A stretch of 64,000 bases of DNA from JBDXHU01 sp039989475 (GTDB taxonomy: Bacteria > Pseudomonadota > Gammaproteobacteria > Pseudomonadales > Halieaceae). Under the pieces are notes generated by a model that was not told the DNA's origin, ran no database searches, and saw nothing but the letters and a program-made list of their open reading frames with translations. Position numbers and translations under genes: made by a program. Location of the stretch: contig JBDXHU010000002.1 in the NCBI GenBank assembly GCA_039989475.1, forward strand, positions 496,001-560,000, read 5' to 3'. This document shows, one piece after another, positions 53,868 to 63,573 of this stretch (its first letter is position 1; each line of letters starts with the position of its first letter).

Positions 53868-56534
53868 TTGAACGCCAGCCCTTACATTAACTTCTATGCC
53901 ATCGACGCCCTGGTCGAACACCTGGCTGCCGGGCATACCATCATTACACCCAATGACAGGCTGGCGCGCCGCATCAAGCAGGCTTGGGCCCAGCTGCAAC
54001 AGGAGCAGGGTTCGTCCAGCTGGACCAGCCCAGCAGTGTTCTCGCTGCAGCAATGGTGGCGGCACTGTTACGACAGCGCCTGCCTGGACGGCCATTGCCT
54101 GCCAGCACTGGTGACGCTGCAGCAGGAACTTGAAATCTGGCAGCAGGTCATTGAAGCCGATCCTGAAAGTACGGCCTTATTGCGGCCGCGCGGAGCGGCC
54201 AAGCTGGCACGTGAAGCCTGGCACAGCCTGCTGCTATGGCAACAGGACTGGCGGCAAGCAGCGCTTGGGCAGGAGTTCCGCTTCGATCCCGATGCGAGCA
54301 TATTCCTGCGTTGGGCAGCTGAGTTTGAAACAGCACTGCTCAACTCAGGCCTGGCAGCCCTGCCAGCCCTGTTGCCAGATCTTGTTCAGCAGCAACAGCT
54401 GGAAACCCTGGTGTTGGCCGAGTTTGACGAGCTTGCGCCCCTATACGAGCACTGCCTGTCGCAGCAGGCAGGACACATTGAGCGTGTCTATGCGGGCGCC
54501 CAATCGGCCCAATGTCGCCTGCTGGCCTGTGAAGATAGTGGCAATGAGCTGGATTGTGCCGCGCAGTGGGCAGCGCAGCAATTCAAGCAAGACCCTGCGA
54601 CGCGCATTGGTATCTTGCTGCCCAGCTTGCAGCAGCAGCGCTTTACCATGGAGCGCGCGCTGCGCAAGGCTTTTGGTTTACCTGCACAGCAGCCCGCTGG
54701 GGTAGACTCTGCGACCAGGCTATTACCGGTAAATTTCTCCGCCGGTGTAACGCTGGCTTCCTGCGGACCCGTGCGGGCGGCATTAGGCTTGCTCGGCTTG
54801 TTGCAACGGCAGCAGGCCCTGCCAGAATTCGCGAGCCTGTTGCACAGCCGCTATCGTGACCTCAGTGAGATCGAGCAAGAGCAGCAACTGCTGCGCCGAC
54901 TCTACAGGCTTGGCCGTGAAACCGTCTCCGCTTCCCGCTTGCGTCGGGAATGCGAGCGTATTACTTCCGATGCCGGAGCCGGCCTGGCGCTGGGTACTGT
55001 GCTGGTGCGCCTGAACCAGGACCAGGCCATGAAACGCAAGCGATCATGTTCCCAGTGGGCGCCCTGGTTCCAGGCAATACTGGAAGCCCTGGGGTGGCCA
55101 GGCGATGGTGCCCTTGATTCCCTGGAGTACCAACAGGTCGAGCAGTGGCACAAGGTCCTGGAACAATTGCGCGAATTTGACGCTGTCACTCCCCAGCTGG
55201 ATTTTGACAGCGCCTTGCAACGGCTGCAGTCGCTCTGTGAAAACGCGGTGTTCCAACCGCAAACACCGGACGCCAGGATTCAGGTATTGGGTCTTCTGGA
55301 GGCTGCTGGCCTGGAATTTGACGCATTGTGGCTCTGCGGCTTTGGTGCCAATAACTGGCCGCCGGCACCAGAACCCAATCCGTTCATTCCCGGCCGACTA
55401 CAAAAGCAGCTGGGGATGCCTCACGCCAGCGCAGAACGCGAGCTTCGTTACGCCCGTGGCCTGCTGCAACAGTTCCAGCGCAGTACCAGGAGCTTGATAG
55501 CCAGTTATAGCCAGCAGGAGGACGATGTCGAGCAGCGAGCCAGCGCCTTGCTCATGGATTACCAGCCCTGGGAGCTGGCATCACTACCGCCGGTTCTACC
55601 TGTGGAATGGACCGACATACAGAGTCAGGCGGTGCGCAGCAACACAGTGGACGCACAGGCGCCAGCGTTGACACCGGCACAGGCGGCAGAACTCGGCGGC
55701 GGCAGTACCTTGATCGCAGACCAGTCACAGTGTCCGTTCCGGGCATTCGCCAGGCACCGGCTGGGTGCCCAGCCACTACCAGAGTTGGCAAGCGGCCTGA
55801 ATGCTGCCGAGCGCGGCACCCTGTTGCACGAGAGCTTGTTTCATTTGTGGGACAAGCTGGGCGATAGCCAAACGCTGTTGTCACAAACCGCAGCGCAGCG
55901 CGAGGCCCTGATTGCCGAGTCGGTCGACCTGGCAATCACTGCGTTCCGCATAAACGACGCTGAAGCCCTGGGGCGATCCTTGCTGGAAGTGGAGCGGCAG
56001 CGCTTGCAACAGCTCCTGCTGCAGTGGCTGGCGGTAGAGTCACAACGCGAGGCCTTTGAAGTAACGGCACGAGAGGAACAAGTTGAACTGCAACTGGGGC
56101 CGCTGCAGCTTTCACTGCGTATTGACCGCATTGACCGGCTGGCAAATGGGCGCCAGTTGATTATTGATTACAAGTCAGGCAGCGCCGGCAAGGCCGCTGA
56201 CTGGATGGGTGACCGACCGGAAGCGCCGCAGCTACCGCTTTATGCCTTATTAGCAGGCGATGAACTTGCCGGGCTGGGTTTCGGCGTTATCAATGCCAGG
56301 GAGGTAGAGCTGCGCGGTCTGGGGGAAGAGGGCGCTGGAAGCTCCATCAATACAGATATTGCCAGAGCGTCCAAAGGTGAAATAGAGGACTGGCAATCAC
56401 TTAGGGTCCATTGGGAAACTGTTTTGCGCCGGCTGGCCGATGACTTTGTGGCGGGTAGGGCCGCCGTCGATCCGGTAGATCGTCGTCGCAGCTGTAACTA
56501 TTGCGGTCTGGAGAGCCTGTGCCGGGTGCAATAG
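53868..56534 (+). CDS. AddB-like PD-(D/E)XK nuclease (TIGR03623-like)
   Basis: 888 residues from TTG 53868, the only start before the conserved TPNDRLARRIKQAW, though the Shine-Dalgarno is poor. The helicase-like N-terminal part lacks a Walker A. The nuclease domain has IDRIDRL (about 752) and LIIDYKSGSAGK (about 764). Four cysteines, C622 in SQCPFRAF and C876/C879/C885 in SCNYCGLESLC, form the iron-sulfur staple of AddB-type nucleases. It overlaps the helicase gene by 16 bp, so the two probably form a double-strand-break processing complex. Confidence 0.85.
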   Translation: MNASPYINFYAIDALVEHLAAGHTIITPNDRLARRIKQAWAQLQQEQGSSSWTSPAVFSLQQWWRHCYDSACLDGHCLPALVTLQQELEIWQQVIEADPESTALLRPRGAAKLAREAWHSLLLWQQDWRQAALGQEFRFDPDASIFLRWAAEFETALLNSGLAALPALLPDLVQQQQLETLVLAEFDELAPLYEHCLSQQAGHIERVYAGAQSAQCRLLACEDSGNELDCAAQWAAQQFKQDPATRIGILLPSLQQQRFTMERALRKAFGLPAQQPAGVDSATRLLPVNFSAGVTLASCGPVRAALGLLGLLQRQQALPEFASLLHSRYRDLSEIEQEQQLLRRLYRLGRETVSASRLRRECERITSDAGAGLALGTVLVRLNQDQAMKRKRSCSQWAPWFQAILEALGWPGDGALDSLEYQQVEQWHKVLEQLREFDAVTPQLDFDSALQRLQSLCENAVFQPQTPDARIQVLGLLEAAGLEFDALWLCGFGANNWPPAPEPNPFIPGRLQKQLGMPHASAERELRYARGLLQQFQRSTRSLIASYSQQEDDVEQRASALLMDYQPWELASLPPVLPVEWTDIQSQAVRSNTVDAQAPALTPAQAAELGGGSTLIADQSQCPFRAFARHRLGAQPLPELASGLNAAERGTLLHESLFHLWDKLGDSQTLLSQTAAQREALIAESVDLAITAFRINDAEALGRSLLEVERQRLQQLLLQWLAVESQREAFEVTAREEQVELQLGPLQLSLRIDRIDRLANGRQLIIDYKSGSAGKAADWMGDRPEAPQLPLYALLAGDELAGLGFGVINAREVELRGLGEEGAGSSINTDIARASKGEIEDWQSLRVHWETVLRRLADDFVAGRAAVDPVDRRRSCNYCGLESLCRVQ

Positions 56535-59500
56535 CAGACCAGGCGGCACGCCAGCAGGCGATTGACCCGCTGCGCTCTTTCTGTGTGTCCGCGCCGGCAG
56601 GCTCTGGTAAAACCGAGCTGTTGATCCAGCGCTCACTCACCTTATTGGCCCGCGTGGAACAACCTGAAGAAGTGCTGGCGATTACCTTTACCCGCAAGGC
56701 GGCTGCCGAGATGCGCGCACGCATAGTTGGCGCACTGCTGCGAGCCAGCAACGAGTCCTGCCCGGAAGATGCCCACAGTGCGCTGACCTGGACGCTGGCA
56801 CAGCAGGTATTAGAGCGCGATGCCAGCCAGGATTGGCAACTATTGAACAATCCCGGCCGGCTGGCGATCCGCACTATCGATAGCTTCTGCGCCGGCTTGA
56901 CCCGGCAAATGCCCATTTTGTCAGGCTTCGGTGGGCGCATCAGCCCAAGCGATGACGCGCTGCCACTGTATCGTGAAGCCACCCGCGCCTTGCTCGATAG
57001 TCTGGGGAACAAGAACAACCCGATAGCGGCTGACCTTGCCCAGGTACTGCTGGCGTTTGATGGCAAGTGGGAGCGCCTGCAGGAGTTGCTGGTCAGCATG
57101 TTGATGTGTCGGGACCAGTGGCTGGTGCACATGGGTCGCGGCTTTAGTTCAGATACGCCACAGCAGCTGTTGGAGCACAGTGTCACCCTGCTAATTGAGG
57201 ATCGGCTGGCGGAACTTGGCGCCGTGCTTGAGAACTGGCAAGCCCCGCTGTTTGAATTCTATTGCTTTAGTTGTGAGAACAGGGATCTACAGCCCCCTTT
57301 ACAGGCGCCGGGCCTGAATGCAGCTGACCTGCCGCTGTGGCGAGCGATCGCGGAGATGTGCCTGACCAGGGACGACAAGTTCCGCAAAGCAGTGGACAAG
57401 CGCGGTGGCTTCCCGCCCGGCCCTGAAGCGTTAAAGGCGAAAAAGGCGTCTTTTCTCAATTTGCTGGATGAACTGAGAGCGACTCCAGGCAGCCTGGAGC
57501 AGCTGCGGGAGGTGCGCCATCTGCCCAGCCTGGCCGACGACGACCGGCACTGGCAGTTGTTACAGGCTGTAAGCCGCTTGTTGCCGGTGTTAGCAGCGCA
57601 GCTAAGCCTGGTGTTCCAGGCGCGCGGCGAAGTAGACCACACCCAGATAGCGATGGCAGCCCTGGATGCCCTGGGCAGTGACGACAATGTGACCGACCTG
57701 GCACAGAAACTCGACTATCGGCTGCGCCATATCCTGGTGGATGAGTTCCAGGATACTGCGGTTACCCAGTACAGCCTGCTGGAACGCTTAACCCGCGGCT
57801 GGGCCGAAGAGAACGCGGTCAACCCGGAGAATCCGCGCACCTTGTTCATTGTTGGTGACGGCATGCAGTCGATCTACGGCTTTCGCGATGCTGACGTGGG
57901 ACTGTTTGTACGGGCGCGGGAGCAGGGGTTTAATGGGCTGACATTGCACGGCCTCGACTTGCTCTGTAATTTCCGCAGCGATGCAGGACTGGTGGAGTGG
58001 GTCAACAGCGTGTTCCAGCCGGCGTTTCCAGCGCAGGACAATATTCGCTTTAACGAGATTCGCTTCGCCGCGGCCGTGCCGCAAAAACCGGCGACCTGCG
58101 CCGTCCCCGTCACCTTGACAGCCTTTGACACAGAGGACGATGCCCGCGCTGCAGAGGCGCTGTGGCTGGTTGACCAGATAGAACTGGGGCTCGCCAGCGA
58201 AGACTGCGAGACGATTGCTGTACTGGTCCGTAACCGCTCCCATTTGTCCGAAATCGTCACTGAACTGAAACACCGGGGCATTAGCTGGCAAGCGCGAGAC
58301 ATTGATTCCCTGGCCAACTCAGCGGTGGTGCGTGACCTGCAGAACCTGTGCCGCGCCTTGCACAATTTCGGCGACCGCGTGGCCTGGCTGGCCCTGTTGC
58401 GGGCGCCCTGGTGTGCGCTGTCCCTGGCGGACCTGGACAGGGTGAGCTGTCACGCGGGTCAAGCACCTCTGTGGCAACACCTGTCGACAGTCGGAGGCTT
58501 GAGCGATACGGGAGCCAAGCAACTGCAGCGGCTGATCAACGCAATTGACGGCGCTATGCACTGGCGCGAACGCCTGGGGCTGCGCGACTGGATCGAATCG
58601 GTCTGGTTGTCACTGGGTGGGCCAGCCTGTGTCGAAAACCCGCTGGAGATGCAGGATGCAGAGGAGTTCCTGGCCCTGCTGGAGGCTCGCGACAACCAGG
58701 GCCTGCCCTACGACGACGCGGCCCTGACACAGCAAGTCGCCTCTCTTTACTCCAGCGCCAGTAGCGGTGATGACAGCCTGCAGTTGATGACCATGCATAA
58801 GGCCAAGGGCCTTGAATTCGACTGGGTATTTATCCCCGGCCTGTCCAGGCCACCGCGCTCCGACCAACGTGAATTACTGTTGTGGGATGACTATCACCGG
58901 GCACCTGATTCCGAACTGGGTTTCCTGATGGCGGTCCACGATGAGCAGAAGGCCAGTGAACCTACACTTTATAACTACCTGCAGCGTCAGAAAAAGCGAC
59001 AGCGCGAGAGCGAGGATTGCCGGCTGTTGTATGTAGGCGTCACCCGCGCTGCCCAGCGCCTGTTCCTCAGCGCCCATATCGAGCGTGACCATAAAGCGGA
59101 GGACTGGAAAAAGCCTGCTGAGCGTGCCTTGCTAAGCACGATCTGGACTGCTTTCCAGGACCAAATGCAGCTGCCGGCAAGAGTGCTTGCTACCGACAAG
59201 CAGGTAGACAGGAGCGAGCCTTCATCGCTGCTCCGCGTCACCGGCCTGCCAGACTTGCCACCTGCGACAACAGCATCTGCAGAGGCCGAGGCGGAGAAAG
59301 CGGGGCGCAATATACCCGATTCACCCGGAGACGCCTTGCCGCGTTTACTGGGAACCGCTGTGCATCTGTCTCTGCAGCGACTTTCGGCCCTGGATGATGA
59401 AGCCCTGCTTGATTTCAACTGCGACAGCCTGCAGCCCTGGTGGGAGAGCGTGTTGCGTCAACTCGGCGTGTCATCAGCTGAGCTGGCGGACGGGCTGGCG

Positions 59501-59857
59501 CAAGTGCGACACTCGGTCAAATCCGTACTTGAGGATGAGCGCGGTCGGCATGTTATTTCTGCCAGCCGGGAGGAGGCCGCCAGTGAACTGGCGTTGAGCA
59601 CCATGCGCAGTGACGGTCGGCTCGCCGAGTACTATATTGATCGTAGCTATGTCGAGGATAATGTACGCTGGGTTGTTGACTATAAAAGTTCTATGCCAGA
59701 CTCTGGGCAGTCGCCGGAAGAATTCCTGGCGCTGGAGAGTGAGCGCTACCGGGAGCAACTGCTGCGCTACCGCCAGTTGCTGGCTGGAATCGATGAGCGG
59801 CCGATACGCTCGGCACTTTATTTCACTGCCCTGCCACACTGGCTGGAGCTGACATAA
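56519..59857 (+). CDS. AddA-like UvrD/RecB-type helicase-nuclease
   Basis: 1112 residues from GTG 56519, which has GGAG 5 nt upstream. A TTG 18 bp earlier is possible but has no such site. Walker A is SAPAGSGKTELL (about 24-35), motif Ia is ITFTRKAAAEM, motif II is VDEFQDTAV (about 407), motif III is GDGMQSIYGFRDADV, motif V is TMHKAKGLEFDWVFIPG and motif VI is LLYVGVTRAAQRL. A C-terminal nuclease motif WVVDYKSS lies near 1053. With the AddB-like partner it should unwind and resect DNA ends for RecA. Confidence 0.9.
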   Translation: MPGAIADQAARQQAIDPLRSFCVSAPAGSGKTELLIQRSLTLLARVEQPEEVLAITFTRKAAAEMRARIVGALLRASNESCPEDAHSALTWTLAQQVLERDASQDWQLLNNPGRLAIRTIDSFCAGLTRQMPILSGFGGRISPSDDALPLYREATRALLDSLGNKNNPIAADLAQVLLAFDGKWERLQELLVSMLMCRDQWLVHMGRGFSSDTPQQLLEHSVTLLIEDRLAELGAVLENWQAPLFEFYCFSCENRDLQPPLQAPGLNAADLPLWRAIAEMCLTRDDKFRKAVDKRGGFPPGPEALKAKKASFLNLLDELRATPGSLEQLREVRHLPSLADDDRHWQLLQAVSRLLPVLAAQLSLVFQARGEVDHTQIAMAALDALGSDDNVTDLAQKLDYRLRHILVDEFQDTAVTQYSLLERLTRGWAEENAVNPENPRTLFIVGDGMQSIYGFRDADVGLFVRAREQGFNGLTLHGLDLLCNFRSDAGLVEWVNSVFQPAFPAQDNIRFNEIRFAAAVPQKPATCAVPVTLTAFDTEDDARAAEALWLVDQIELGLASEDCETIAVLVRNRSHLSEIVTELKHRGISWQARDIDSLANSAVVRDLQNLCRALHNFGDRVAWLALLRAPWCALSLADLDRVSCHAGQAPLWQHLSTVGGLSDTGAKQLQRLINAIDGAMHWRERLGLRDWIESVWLSLGGPACVENPLEMQDAEEFLALLEARDNQGLPYDDAALTQQVASLYSSASSGDDSLQLMTMHKAKGLEFDWVFIPGLSRPPRSDQRELLLWDDYHRAPDSELGFLMAVHDEQKASEPTLYNYLQRQKKRQRESEDCRLLYVGVTRAAQRLFLSAHIERDHKAEDWKKPAERALLSTIWTAFQDQMQLPARVLATDKQVDRSEPSSLLRVTGLPDLPPATTASAEAEAEKAGRNIPDSPGDALPRLLGTAVHLSLQRLSALDDEALLDFNCDSLQPWWESVLRQLGVSSAELADGLAQVRHSVKSVLEDERGRHVISASREEAASELALSTMRSDGRLAEYYIDRSYVEDNVRWVVDYKSSMPDSGQSPEEFLALESERYREQLLRYRQLLAGIDERPIRSALYFTALPHWLELT

Positions 59858-59875
59858 GAATAACGGGAGCAGGAT

Positions 59876-61525
59876 ATGCACGATACATTTATTCAGTACC
59901 TTGATGAGTGGGCCAGCAACTGCCCCGATGAAATATGGCTGCGCGAGCGACACGGTGATAACTACACTGACTGGAGCTGGCAACAGGTGCAGGGGCAGGT
60001 ACACGCCTTCGGCGCCTGGCAGGAACAAGCGCTCGCCGGTCCGGGTGTCATGGTGGGCTTGCTGTCCCGCAATCGGCCACACTGGTTTATGGCTGACCTG
60101 GGAACGCAGGCCGCCGGCAACGTTGTGATTCCGATGTTTACCACCTTGCCCCAGGATACCGCCAATTACGTCATGGAATTCACCGACATGAAGCTACTCA
60201 TTGTCGGTGAGACCGAAAACTGGGATAAGGTCGAGCCGGTGCTGCCGGCTGATATTACCCTGGTAACCTTGCCCGGCGTCACCCTCGAGCGCGAACACCT
60301 GCGCTGGGAAGATCTGGTAGAAGCACATGCCGGCCAGCGCGCCCAGCATCAGTGCCAGGCCAACGACCTGACATCAATTGTATTCACCTCCGGCACCACC
60401 GGCGTTCCAAAAGGGGTGATGCAGACGCACAGCTCCAATATTGTGCCTATCGAGCGCTTCAAGGATGCTTTTTCCCTGCCGGAGCGGGCGCGTTATTTTT
60501 CCTATCTGCCGCTGTCACATATCGCCGAAAGGCAAATCGTCGAGGGCAGTTCGCTGATGAATGGTGGCACTGTCTATTTCAACGAAAACATGCTGACCAT
60601 GCTGCGCGACTTGCCCGATTGTCGACCGCATATGATGTTCGGACCGCCGCGGGTTTGGGAGCAATTGCAACAGGTCATTATCGGCCACTTTGGCTCCCAG
60701 CAGGCAATCGATGATGCCCTGGCTGCGGACCGCGAGGGCACCGGCAAGCAGGTTAGCGATATGCTGGGCCTGGGTGATGCCATCTACCTGCTTACCGCCG
60801 CCGCGCCGACTCCACCAGCACTGATCAACTGGTTCGGTGAGTTTGGCTTAACACTAATGGAGGGATTTGGTCAGACCGAGGCTATGGGCCTGCTGGCCAA
60901 TACTTTGGAAGAGCGTCGGGTGGGCTCCATCGGCAGACCGGTTGGCGACGTCAAAATTCGGCTGACAGACGAAGATGAACTGGTGGTCTGGGCTGAGGGT
61001 TTGTCCACCGGCTACTACAAGAACCCCGAAAAGACGGCGGAAACCTTTGTGGATGGTTGGGTACACACCGGTGACAAGGCGCGTATAGACGATGATGGCT
61101 TCGTCTACCTGACCGGTCGGGTTAAGGATTACTTCAAGACCATCCAGGGCAAGTTCGTCGCGCCCACACCGATAGAAAACGAGTTTTCCAAGAGCGCCCA
61201 CACAGAACAACTGTGTCTCCTGGGTCGCGGTTATTCCAAAACCGTCATGGTTTGTGTGCTCAGCGGACTGGCAAGCCAGGAAGAGCGAGCCGAGGTTGAG
61301 TCGGCCATACACGAGCTGACCAATATCGTGAATCAGCAGACTGACAAGCATGCGCGCATCGGGGCAGTCATCGTCAGCACAGACCCCTGGACCATCGATA
61401 ACAGCATGCTGACACCGACCATGAAGATTCGTCGCGAACGTGTGGAGGCAAAATTTGGCGAAGTGGCTGAGGCGCTGGCCCGACAGGCAGCCGAGCAGGG
61501 CGCCATCCTGGTTGAGTGGCACTGA
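59876..61525 (+). CDS. AMP-forming acyl-CoA synthetase
   Basis: 549 residues. The ATP-binding loop is SIVFTSGTTGVPKGVMQTH, the adenylate motif is EGFGQTEAMG, and the hinge region reads WVHTGDKARIDDDGFVYLTGR. The sequence resembles long-chain fatty acid CoA ligases (YLPLSHIAERQ, MMFGPPRVWEQL). The substrate is probably a medium or long fatty acid, but chain length cannot be read from the sequence. The Shine-Dalgarno GGGAGCAGG lies just before the ATG. It follows the helicase gene by 18 bp. Confidence 0.88.
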   Translation: MHDTFIQYLDEWASNCPDEIWLRERHGDNYTDWSWQQVQGQVHAFGAWQEQALAGPGVMVGLLSRNRPHWFMADLGTQAAGNVVIPMFTTLPQDTANYVMEFTDMKLLIVGETENWDKVEPVLPADITLVTLPGVTLEREHLRWEDLVEAHAGQRAQHQCQANDLTSIVFTSGTTGVPKGVMQTHSSNIVPIERFKDAFSLPERARYFSYLPLSHIAERQIVEGSSLMNGGTVYFNENMLTMLRDLPDCRPHMMFGPPRVWEQLQQVIIGHFGSQQAIDDALAADREGTGKQVSDMLGLGDAIYLLTAAAPTPPALINWFGEFGLTLMEGFGQTEAMGLLANTLEERRVGSIGRPVGDVKIRLTDEDELVVWAEGLSTGYYKNPEKTAETFVDGWVHTGDKARIDDDGFVYLTGRVKDYFKTIQGKFVAPTPIENEFSKSAHTEQLCLLGRGYSKTVMVCVLSGLASQEERAEVESAIHELTNIVNQQTDKHARIGAVIVSTDPWTIDNSMLTPTMKIRRERVEAKFGEVAEALARQAAEQGAILVEWH

Positions 61526-61538
61526 GCCGCGGGCGGTC

Positions 61539-62408
61539 TTACATCATTGGCTGAACGATATCCTCTGCAAAGCGTTTGATTCCATCCAGCTTCTTGTCCA
61601 GGTCCTGGGTTTCACCGTGATAGAAAGCCCAGGGCATGGTCAGGATATGCGTGACGCCAGCATCTTGCAGGCGTCGGTAACCGTCAATATCGTAAGCGTC
61701 TGAGGGCGTCGCCATAACATCGAAGGGCAGTTGGTCACGTCCATATTCTTGACGCCAGGTCACAATACGCTCAAGCGACTCAACAATTTCCGCCGAGCTC
61801 TGCAAGTCTGTTACCCAGCCATCGGCCAGTCGCGCCGCCCGGCGCATGGCGGGGTCGGATATCCCGCCAATCCAGATCGGAATCGCTGCCGGTGGTTTGG
61901 GGTTCATTTCCAGCCGCGGAAACTGGTAGTACTCACCCTGGTACTCAACCCACTCTCCAGACCATAGCAGTCTCAGCACCTCTATCATTTCATCCGTGCG
62001 CTTGCCACGGGTTTTAAAGTCCTGCTGCAGCAGATTGAACTCATCGCTGGACCAGCCCACGCCAAAGGCCGGCGTGACACGATTGTTGGAAATGACGGCC
62101 GCGGTACTAATCGCTTTGGCCACCAGGAAAGGATTGCGCATGGGTAGCACAAAAATATTATTGGTAAAACGCAGGCGTGTGGTTAAGGCCGCCAGGGCGC
62201 CGATAGTCACCCAGGGGTCCGGCCAATCGGTGAAGGCCTGCCAGCGCCGACTGCCGTCGTCGGTGTAGGGGTAGGGTGTCGTTATCTGCTCGGGGTGCAC
62301 CACATGATCGGAGAAGGACATGGCCTCCCAGCCAGAGTCGTCGGCCACCGGAGCCATCGCAGTCAGATGCGAGAGCGTGCTGAATGAAGTCGAGAGAACA
62401 AATTTCAA
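61539..62408 (-). CDS. LLM-class F420-dependent oxidoreductase-like protein
   Basis: 289 residues. The fold is a luciferase-like TIM barrel with the motifs MSFSDHVVHPEQ, LRFTNNIFVLPMRNPFLVAK and GVGWSSDEF. The IPIWIGGISDPAMRRAARLADGW segment (in pieces) is typical of TIGR03619-type proteins. Members use F420 or FMN to oxidise or reduce diverse small molecules, and the substrate here is unknown. It is convergent with the acyl-CoA synthetase (13 bp apart) and 14 bp downstream of rlmG. Confidence 0.85.
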   Translation of the reverse strand: MKFVLSTSFSTLSHLTAMAPVADDSGWEAMSFSDHVVHPEQITTPYPYTDDGSRRWQAFTDWPDPWVTIGALAALTTRLRFTNNIFVLPMRNPFLVAKAISTAAVISNNRVTPAFGVGWSSDEFNLLQQDFKTRGKRTDEMIEVLRLLWSGEWVEYQGEYYQFPRLEMNPKPPAAIPIWIGGISDPAMRRAARLADGWVTDLQSSAEIVESLERIVTWRQEYGRDQLPFDVMATPSDAYDIDGYRRLQDAGVTHILTMPWAFYHGETQDLDKKLDGIKRFAEDIVQPMM

Positions 62409-62422
62409 TGTTTAGAACCCTG

Positions 62423-63565
62423 CTAAGCCTGGGCCTGCCAGACCCGGAATTTTTCATTTTCTGCCAACAGCGTCTTGCTGGCGAAAGCGCGCGCCAGGGT
62501 TTTTTCATAGCCCAGGTGTCGATTGGCAACCAACCATAACTCACCACCTGGCGACAAAACGCGGGCCGCTTGCCGTAGCAGTCGCTCCCCGGTGAAGGTA
62601 TCAACAATGTGCTGCTGGTGAAATGGTGGATTGCACAATATCCAGTCTGGGGCCGGCCCCTGGAACTGCCTGAAACCGTCAGACTGGGTAAAACTGCAGT
62701 GCTGCAATCGCTCTGGAAACAGTCTCTCCACATTGAGCCTGGCACTGGCCACAGCAAGGCTGGACTCGTCAATAAAGTCCAAGGCGAGCTCTGGCTGCGC
62801 CGCCATGGCACAGAGCCCTATGACGCCGTTGCCACAACAAAGATCGACAGCACGCCCAGGAGCTTCCCGTGCTGCTAGCTGTGCCAGCAGCAGTCGGGTA
62901 CCAATGTCCAAAGCCGCCGCGCTGAATACATTCGGCAAGGACTCAACATCATGACCTAACTGCTCGCAATAAAAGCGCTGCAGCGGGACTTCCGTGCCGG
63001 TGTGCTTCCCCGATACCACGCTGGAAAAAATGCGCGCTTTATGCCCGCCGCGATGACGCTCGGTAGGACCCAAATATTCCTCAATAATATCGGCGCAAGC
63101 CCGGGGTAAGTGCTTGTCCATACCGCCACAGACAATCTTGCTGCCAGGTGGCAGCTCTGCCGCAAGCAGTCGCAATTGGTAGCGCAATAGGGAGAGCTGC
63201 TTGGGAATCCGTAATAACACCAGGTCGAATTCACGACCGGGTGACCCGGTGACAGGAGTGATGCGAGGCGCCGCCGCTAACTGATTGCCAGAAGCGTTGT
63301 GCGCAATTGCCTCATTGGAAACCTGGGAGTCGGTCCACACGCAGCACTCGGCGCCCAGGGGAATACTGAGCGCGCCAAACTCATCGTTCACCAGCAGGGT
63401 TCGATGGGGTGGGGTGGACAGCCCGGCGGCGTATTCCAGCAGCAACAGGTCGGCGGCATTCCAGGCCTGTAAGGGATCCCGCTGGCGCAGTGGGAATCTG
63501 CGCAAGACTACGGGGCCAAAGGCGGTATCGATTCTGCGGTCTATGTCGGGGATCGTCGAGCCCAC
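62423..63565 (-). CDS. rlmG: 23S rRNA (guanine-N2)-methyltransferase RlmG
   Basis: 380 residues from GTG 63565. RlmG methylates G1835 of 23S rRNA (E. coli numbering). An N-terminal degenerate methyltransferase domain (LQAWNAADLLLLEY, TLLVNDEFGALSIPLG) is followed by the active domain with VDLCCGNGVIGLCAM and the catalytic CNPPFHQQH. The sequence ends with LWLVANRHLGYEKTL, close to E. coli RlmG in motif and length. It starts 8 bp after the mltD-like stop on the same strand. Confidence 0.92.
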   Translation of the reverse strand: MGSTIPDIDRRIDTAFGPVVLRRFPLRQRDPLQAWNAADLLLLEYAAGLSTPPHRTLLVNDEFGALSIPLGAECCVWTDSQVSNEAIAHNASGNQLAAAPRITPVTGSPGREFDLVLLRIPKQLSLLRYQLRLLAAELPPGSKIVCGGMDKHLPRACADIIEEYLGPTERHRGGHKARIFSSVVSGKHTGTEVPLQRFYCEQLGHDVESLPNVFSAAALDIGTRLLLAQLAAREAPGRAVDLCCGNGVIGLCAMAAQPELALDFIDESSLAVASARLNVERLFPERLQHCSFTQSDGFRQFQGPAPDWILCNPPFHQQHIVDTFTGERLLRQAARVLSPGGELWLVANRHLGYEKTLARAFASKTLLAENEKFRVWQAQA

Positions 63566-63573
63566 CTGAACAC

